Shown: piece by piece, positions 60,193 through 64,000 of the stretch
How positions within the stretch are numbered: position 1 is the first letter of the stretch
Layout: each line of letters opens with the position of its first letter
Source: Sphingomonas sp. Leaf242
Lineage (GTDB): Bacteria > Pseudomonadota > Alphaproteobacteria > Sphingomonadales > Sphingomonadaceae
Direction of reading: 5' to 3'
DNA length: 64,000 bases
Assembly: GCF_001422045.1 (NCBI RefSeq)
Contig: NZ_LMLW01000012.1
Coordinates: 88,639-152,638, forward strand
Position numbers and translations under genes: made by a program
Notes under the pieces: model-generated
Database searches by the model: none
Told to the model about the DNA's origin: nothing
Seen by the model: only the letters and a program-made list of their open reading frames with translations

Positions 60193-60546
60193 TCACACGG
60201 TTTGCGGAGGGGGTGTGGCCGGAGCGTATGCCATGCCCAAAAGGCCGGTCTGTGGGGCCGGCCAAGGCGATAGACGGGCGGACGGAACCAGCCCGACATG
60301 CTCGACGGTTTCGCCGGCAACAGCAACGCACGGTATGGCGCAGGTCGACGCAGGGGCCTTTTTGATGGGAGCGCCTGCTGATTTGCTGGCACAGTCCATC
60401 ATCGCGGACGCAGCCGGAGGCGCAGCCATCGCCATCGTCTCGCAGAGCGGGCCAAGCCGGACCAGCAGCATCACTGCCAGGACGAAAAACGCCATGGAAT
60501 GCAATATCTTGGAGAATGGGCGAGCCCGGCGTTTCATTGGATGCAT
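60193..60546 (-). CDS. Hypothetical membrane-anchored protein, 117 residues
   Basis: The N-terminal part has a hydrophobic helix (ILHSMAFFVLAVMLLVRLG), followed by an Ala-rich periplasmic part with four cysteines (LCETMA, MMDCASK, STCAIPCVAV). It ends Pro-rich. It precedes the Cys-rich gene on the same strand by 37 bases and is probably cotranscribed with it. No family is recognised, but paired cysteines and location suggest a metal-related role. Confidence 0.65.
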   Translation of the reverse strand: MHPMKRRARPFSKILHSMAFFVLAVMLLVRLGPLCETMAMAAPPAASAMMDCASKSAGAPIKKAPASTCAIPCVAVAGETVEHVGLVPSARLSPWPAPQTGLLGMAYAPATPPPQTV

Positions 60547-60606
60547 CTAGAAGCACCCTCAGTCATGTACAATGCCGCAGGAGCGGTTTGCCACACTAAG
60601 CGGACT

Positions 60607-61365
60607 TTACTCGCCTTTCCGGTACGTTGGCGAGGTTGCGATGCTCGAAAGGTCCGTGGCGCTATCGATCGGCACGCCTGCCTCCTTTCGCTCGGAATAG
60701 CGATCGACCAATTGGGCGGTGTGCGGGCGTAGCAGGACAGTGAAGCGTACCAATTCTTCCATCACGTCCACGATCCGATCATAGTAGGCCGACGGCTTCA
60801 TTCGATCGTTTTCTTCGAACTCGGCAAACGCCTTCGCGACGCTGGATTGGTTGGGGATCGTCACCATTCGCATCCAGCGGCCGAGGACGCGCAGCGTGTT
60901 CACGCTGTTGAACGACTGCGACCCGGCCGACACTTGCATGACGGCGAGCGTGCGGCCCTGCGTCGGGCGCATCCCGCCCATCGACAGCGGCAGGTGATCG
61001 ACTTGCAGCTTCATGATGCCGGTAATCTGGCCGTGTCGTTCAGGGCTGCACCACACATGCCCCTCCGACCACATCGACAGTTCGCGCAACTCGTGGACGG
61101 CCGGGTGATCGTCCCCCGTCACCTGATCGGGCAGCGGCAACGTCGAAGGATCGAAGATCCGCGTTTCGCAGCCGAAGAATTGCAGCAGGCGAGCAGCTTC
61201 CTCGACGCACAGCCGCGAAAAGGACCGCTCCCGCAAAGAGCCATAGAGCAACAGGATGCGCGGAGGTGGATCGCCAGCACCCAGCCCAAGGGCAGGACGA
61301 TCGAGCGCATAGCGCCGATCGAGCGCGGGCAGATTATCAGGATCGGCGAGAATACGGAGCGGCAT
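60607..61365 (-). CDS. arsH: ArsH-type NADPH-dependent FMN reductase
   Basis: This 252-residue flavoprotein shows the ArsH start (PRILLLYGSLRERSFSRLCVEEAARLLQFFGCETRIFDPSTLPLPDQ) and the conserved WSEGHVWCSPERHGQITGIMKLQVDHLPLSMGG. ArsH oxidises trivalent methylated or aromatic arsenicals and reduces quinones. ATG 61365 overlaps the ynfA stop by one base. It is the last gene of arsR-arsC-arsB-ynfA-arsH. Confidence 0.93.
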   Translation of the reverse strand: MPLRILADPDNLPALDRRYALDRPALGLGAGDPPPRILLLYGSLRERSFSRLCVEEAARLLQFFGCETRIFDPSTLPLPDQVTGDDHPAVHELRELSMWSEGHVWCSPERHGQITGIMKLQVDHLPLSMGGMRPTQGRTLAVMQVSAGSQSFNSVNTLRVLGRWMRMVTIPNQSSVAKAFAEFEENDRMKPSAYYDRIVDVMEELVRFTVLLRPHTAQLVDRYSERKEAGVPIDSATDLSSIATSPTYRKGE

Positions 61366-61688
61366 CAGGCGGTCCTTGGGCCTAGCAGAATGATGCAGGT
61401 GCCGATCAGGCACAGTGCGGCTCCACCCGCGTCCCAGCGATCGGGCCTTACCCCTTCGACAGCCCACAGCCAGATCAACGATGCGCAGATATAGACGCCG
61501 CCATAGGCAGCATAAGCCCGCCCCGCTGCGTAGCTATCCACGCGTGTCAGCAGCCAGGCGAACAGCATAAGTGAGACCACGCCCGGAACCAGCCACAGGG
61601 GCGATTTATCCAGCCGGAACCATGCCCAAAAGGCAAAGCAGCCTGCGATTTCCGCAAGTGCCGCGGCCAGATACACGAGCGCCGTCAT
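61365..61688 (-). CDS. YnfA-family small membrane protein
   Basis: This 107-residue protein has four hydrophobic spans and the YnfA pattern (LAEIAGCFAFWAWFRLDKSPLWLVPGVVSLMLFAWLLT, AYAAYGGVYICASLIWLWAVEG). The family resembles small multidrug transporters. Its position between arsB and arsH, with overlaps of four and one bases, makes it part of the arsenic operon. A direct role in arsenic export is possible but unproved. Confidence 0.92.
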   Translation of the reverse strand: MTALVYLAAALAEIAGCFAFWAWFRLDKSPLWLVPGVVSLMLFAWLLTRVDSYAAGRAYAAYGGVYICASLIWLWAVEGVRPDRWDAGGAALCLIGTCIILLGPRTA

Positions 61689-62971
61689 ACCATGCTGATC
61701 CTGATCGCGAGTGCCGCAAGTGTTACCAGCAGCACCGGAATCGTTAGCGTCGCGCCAACCTTGAAGTAATAGCCCCAGCCGATCCGAATGCCCTTTTGCC
61801 CGAGGACATGCAGCCAGAGCAGTGTTGCGAGCGAGCCTATCGGCGTGATCTTCGGTCCGAGGTCGCACCCAATTACGTTGGCGTAGATCATCGCTTCCTT
61901 GATCGCGCCCGTGGCGTGGGTCGCGTCGATCGACAGCGCCCCCACAAGTACGGTCGGCATGTTGTTCATCACCGACGACAGCAGCGCGGCGATGATCCCG
62001 GTCCCGAACGCCGCGCCCCACACGCCGCCTTGCGCAGTGCGATCGAGCAGGCTGGCAAGGTGATCGGTCAGGCCAGCATTCCGCAGGCCGTAGACGACCA
62101 GGTACATGCCGAGCGAAAAGATCACGACCTGCCACGGGGCACCGGCCAGCACCTTGCGCGTCTGGATGACGTGGCCGCGCGAGGCGATGATAAGCAGGAG
62201 GACCGCGCCCACAGCGGCAACGGCGCTGACCGGTACGCCGATGGGTTCGAGCAGAAAGAAGCCGGCAAGCAGTAGAGCAAGAACGACCCAGCCCGCCTTG
62301 AACGTGGCACGGTCGCGGATCGCATCACCGGGCGTGCGGAGTTGCGCCACATCGTAATTCGCCGGTATGTCACGGCGGAAGAATAGCAGCAGCGCTATCA
62401 GCGTCGCGGCGATCGACGCCAGATCGACCGGCACCATCACCGAGGCATAATCGGCAAAGCCGATCCGGAAGAAGTCGGCCGACACAATGTTGACGAGGTT
62501 GGAGACGATCAGCGGCAGACTGGCGGTATCAGCGATGAACCCCGCTGCCATGACGAACGCCAGCGTCGCCTTGTCCTTGTATCCCAGGGCACGCAGCATC
62601 GCGATGACGATCGGCGTCAGGATCAGGGCCGCGCCATCATTGGCGAACAACGCCGATACCGCCGCGCCGAGCAGCACGATCAGCACGAACAGTCGGCGAC
62701 CATGCCCCCCGCCCCAGCGCGCGACGTGGAGCGCCGCCCATTCGAAGAACCCGGCTTCATCGAGCAACAGGCTGACGATGATGATCGCGACGAACGTCGC
62801 GGTCGCGTTCCAGACGATGCCCCACACCACCGGCACGTCGGAGAGCGAGACGACCCCGACGAGCAGCGCGATCGCCGCGCCGCCCATCGCGCTCCACCCG
62901 ATGCCAAGGCCCTTCGGTTGCCAGATGACGAGCGCGATCGTGGCGACGAAGATAGCGAGCGCGAGCAACAT
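61685..62971 (-). CDS. arsB: ArsB arsenite efflux pump
   Basis: This 428-residue protein has about twelve spans in the ArsB/NhaD fold. It carries ANDGAALILTPIVIAMLRALGY, TASLPLIVSNLVNIVSADFF, and SSVMNNMPTVLVGALSI, followed by GCDLGPKITPIGSLATLLWLHVL. It exports arsenite and antimonite using the proton gradient. It follows arsC with a one-base overlap. No arsA ATPase is present, so it works alone. Confidence 0.94.
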   Translation of the reverse strand: MLLALAIFVATIALVIWQPKGLGIGWSAMGGAAIALLVGVVSLSDVPVVWGIVWNATATFVAIIIVSLLLDEAGFFEWAALHVARWGGGHGRRLFVLIVLLGAAVSALFANDGAALILTPIVIAMLRALGYKDKATLAFVMAAGFIADTASLPLIVSNLVNIVSADFFRIGFADYASVMVPVDLASIAATLIALLLFFRRDIPANYDVAQLRTPGDAIRDRATFKAGWVVLALLLAGFFLLEPIGVPVSAVAAVGAVLLLIIASRGHVIQTRKVLAGAPWQVVIFSLGMYLVVYGLRNAGLTDHLASLLDRTAQGGVWGAAFGTGIIAALLSSVMNNMPTVLVGALSIDATHATGAIKEAMIYANVIGCDLGPKITPIGSLATLLWLHVLGQKGIRIGWGYYFKVGATLTIPVLLVTLAALAIRISMV

Positions 62972-63399
62972 CAGGCGACGCGCTGGCCCGAGGCGTCCAC
63001 GACCTGTTCGCCGTCCTCCTTGGCAAACGCACCCTGTTGCGACTCCGGCAGTAGATCGAGGACCGCTTCGGACGGACGACACAGTTTCACGCCAAGCGGC
63101 GAGACGACGAGCGGCCGGTTGATCAGGACCGGATGCGCCATCATCGCGTCCACCAGCGCTTCGTCGGACAGCGACGTGTCGCCCAGGCCCAACTCCGCAT
63201 AAGGAGTCCCCTTCTCACGCAGCAGATCGCGGGGCGTGATCCCGGCGCGATCGATCAGCTCGACCAGCAGCGCGCGCGCAGGCGGTGTCTTCAGATATTC
63301 GACCACATGCGGCTCGATGCCGGCATTGCGGATCATCGCCAGCGTGTTGCGCGACGTGCCGCATTCGGGGTTGTGATAGATCACGATATCGACGGCCAC
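62971..63399 (-). CDS. arsC: Glutaredoxin-coupled arsenate reductase ArsC
   Basis: This 142-residue enzyme reduces arsenate to arsenite. The catalytic Cys13 is in IYHNPECGTSRNTLAMI, and the arsenate-binding arginines are in the MMAHPVLINRPLVV block and nearby, as in E. coli R773 ArsC. GTG 63399 is chosen because AAGGA is six bases upstream; ATG 63420 would extend it by seven residues and overlap the arsR stop. It is followed by arsB. Confidence 0.93.
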   Translation of the reverse strand: MAVDIVIYHNPECGTSRNTLAMIRNAGIEPHVVEYLKTPPARALLVELIDRAGITPRDLLREKGTPYAELGLGDTSLSDEALVDAMMAHPVLINRPLVVSPLGVKLCRPSEAVLDLLPESQQGAFAKEDGEQVVDASGQRVA

Positions 63400-63410
63400 G
63401 GGACGTCCTT

Positions 63411-63743
63411 TCAGCAGCATGGGGTGAGTTCGGCTAGGAGTGGCGCACATAGTTCGGGTGAGCCGGCGCAGCAGTCTTTGACGAGGAACAGGGTCAGTGC
63501 GCGCAGCCCGTCCAGATCGGCGCGGTAGACGATCGAGCGGCTATGTCGTTCGAAACGGACGATGCCGGCACGCGCGAGAATGCCAAGGTGCGCTGACATA
63601 GTGTTTTGCGGGACGTCGAGCTGACGGGCGATTTCGCCCGCTGCCATTCCATCTGGTTCGTGCCGGACCAGTAGGCGAAACACGTCGAGGCGTGTCCCTT
63701 GTGCGAGAGCGCTAAGTGCAGCAATGGCCGAATCGTTTTCCAT
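63411..63743 (-). CDS. arsR: ArsR-family arsenic repressor with C-terminal cysteine cluster
   Basis: This 110-residue winged-helix repressor has LSALAQGTRLDVFRLLVRHE and GEIARQLDVPQNTMSAHLGILARAGIVRFE. The classical CxC motif in helix 3 is absent. Instead Cys91, Cys92 and Cys99 (KDCCAGSPELC) and a terminal Cys-Cys pair at 109-110 form the likely arsenite site, as in the Acidithiobacillus-type ArsR proteins. It heads the minus-strand arsenic operon. Confidence 0.93.
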   Translation of the reverse strand: MENDSAIAALSALAQGTRLDVFRLLVRHEPDGMAAGEIARQLDVPQNTMSAHLGILARAGIVRFERHSRSIVYRADLDGLRALTLFLVKDCCAGSPELCAPLLAELTPCC

Positions 63744-63763
63744 ATATCCAGCATAGAGGATAT
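63744..63763 (-). promoter_or_regulatory. Inverted repeat operator before arsR
   Basis: ATATCC and GGATAT are separated by eight bases and lie immediately upstream of the arsR ATG. ArsR-family repressors bind short A/T-edged dyads like this and release when arsenite binds. Confidence 0.65.
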
Positions 63764-63800
63764 GTCAGACTTGGCTAGTTCGAGATTTCCGAGGCCAACC

Positions 63801-63826
63801 TTCTCAATTTACGATCCCTTTTGAGA
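63801..63826 (+). repeat. 26-bp palindrome-like site, right copy
   Basis: TTCTCAATTTACGATCCC followed by TTTTGAGA matches the copy at 51763-51788 at 23 of 26 positions in the same orientation. It lies 38 bases upstream of the arsR operator. Confidence 0.55.
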
Positions 63827-63850
63827 ATCGGCTGATGACAGCGGTGTGCA

Positions 63851-63938
63851 GAAAACGGCCGTTTTCCGAACCATTGGCATACGACCGGCCCGAGCCGGCC
63901 CTTGCCGCGGGCCAATGTTCATCAACCGGTTCGGAAAA
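63851..63938. repeat. Nested palindromes near the right edge
   Basis: GAAAACGGCCGTTTTC (63851-63866) is a perfect 16-base palindrome. Overlapping it, TTTTCCGAACC at 63862-63872 pairs exactly with GGTTCGGAAAA at 63928-63938. No gene is visible from 63764 to the window end. Confidence 0.6.
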
Positions 63939-64000
63939 CAATGTGCAGGAAAGGCCACGTACGGCGACGCGCTACATTGCTCTAGAGCGCGCGGACCGCG

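Larger units (their letters stand above)
33902..64000. mobile_element. Putative integrative element / genomic island (right end not in window)
   Basis: Evidence for an island is a tRNA-adjacent integrase, a MobA/MobL-like gene and a regulator-methyltransferase fusion. Metal, arsenic, fluoride and sulfite modules, and an IS481 element, add to this. The six intergenic repeat families seen before 32 kb are missing here. Part of the integrase region is also visibly lower in GC. The element may be a mosaic of several insertions, because the 12-kb metal block has its own flanking near-repeats at 51763 and 63801. Confidence 0.5.

Noticed and set aside
34000..64000. Second copy of the tRNA-Glu 3' end as the right attachment site
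   Set aside because: None was seen by eye. A computed search for 15 or more matching bases would settle it.
1..64000. CRISPR arrays, rRNA genes or a plasmid/chromosome origin
   Set aside because: No regularly spaced direct repeats, no rRNA-like sequence, and no dnaA/parAB/repABC cluster or iterons were seen.

Overview
The window is high-GC DNA that reads as an alphaproteobacterium of the order Sphingomonadales, most likely Sphingomonas or a close relative. The evidence is a PhyR-NepR-EcfG general stress response locus with a PhyP-like histidine kinase, a conserved nagZ / scpAB / tatABC neighbourhood, a TamA-TamB pair, and short intergenic inverted-repeat families scattered through the first 32 kb. 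No taxonomic search was possible, so this is inference from gene content and order.

Bases 1-33.8 kb look like core chromosome. In order they hold: a truncated outer-membrane transporter-like gene, xth and erpA; an M23 peptidase, bcp and glnE; the stress locus (ecfG, a small membrane protein and phyR on the minus strand; nepR and phyP on the plus strand), followed by a likely EcfG-driven small RNA and an entericidin-type lipoprotein; tatCBA and scpBA; a ParD-like gene plus a methionine aminopeptidase behind a perfect inverted-repeat operator; nagZ; tamB-tamA; an S24 repressor facing two small genes; a glutaryl-CoA dehydrogenase with a CoA-transferase; a sugar MFS transporter; an orphan 2Fe-2S subunit; an RcnB-like protein; a 2OG-Fe(II) oxygenase; recJ; and tRNA-Glu(UUC).

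From tRNA-Glu to the window end (33.9-64 kb) the content is accessory and looks like an integrative element or island. A tyrosine recombinase sits just downstream of the tRNA. Next come a tightly packed cassette of unknown genes including a MobA/MobL-like protein, and an unusual double-HTH / N6-adenine methyltransferase fusion. A fluoride module follows (fluoride riboswitch, CLC-F type antiporter, DUF190 protein). After that come DUF305 and YVTN-propeller proteins with an ECF sigma / anti-sigma pair, then a sulfite module (two sulfite-oxidase-family enzymes, a LysR regulator, a TDT exporter, a cytochrome c). An IS481-family element separates these from a metal block: MerR, CDF, CzcI-like, CzcCBA, ZIP, a Cys-rich protein, and arsRCB-ynfA-arsH. 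The intergenic repeats so common before 32 kb were not seen in this part, which supports separate ancestry. No second attachment site was found, so the island probably runs past the right edge.

The most interesting items are: a candidate EcfG-dependent small RNA at about 11.03-11.12 kb; the ParD-like/Map unit with its 30-bp operator inside a normally contiguous operon; a PhyP-like kinase whose ATP-binding motifs have decayed; the regulator-methyltransferase fusion beside the unknown cassette; a very small Myb/SANT-like gene that seems to start with CTG; an IS481 copy whose transposase stop codon lies in the CTAG target site; and a 26-bp near-repeat bracketing the 12-kb metal block.
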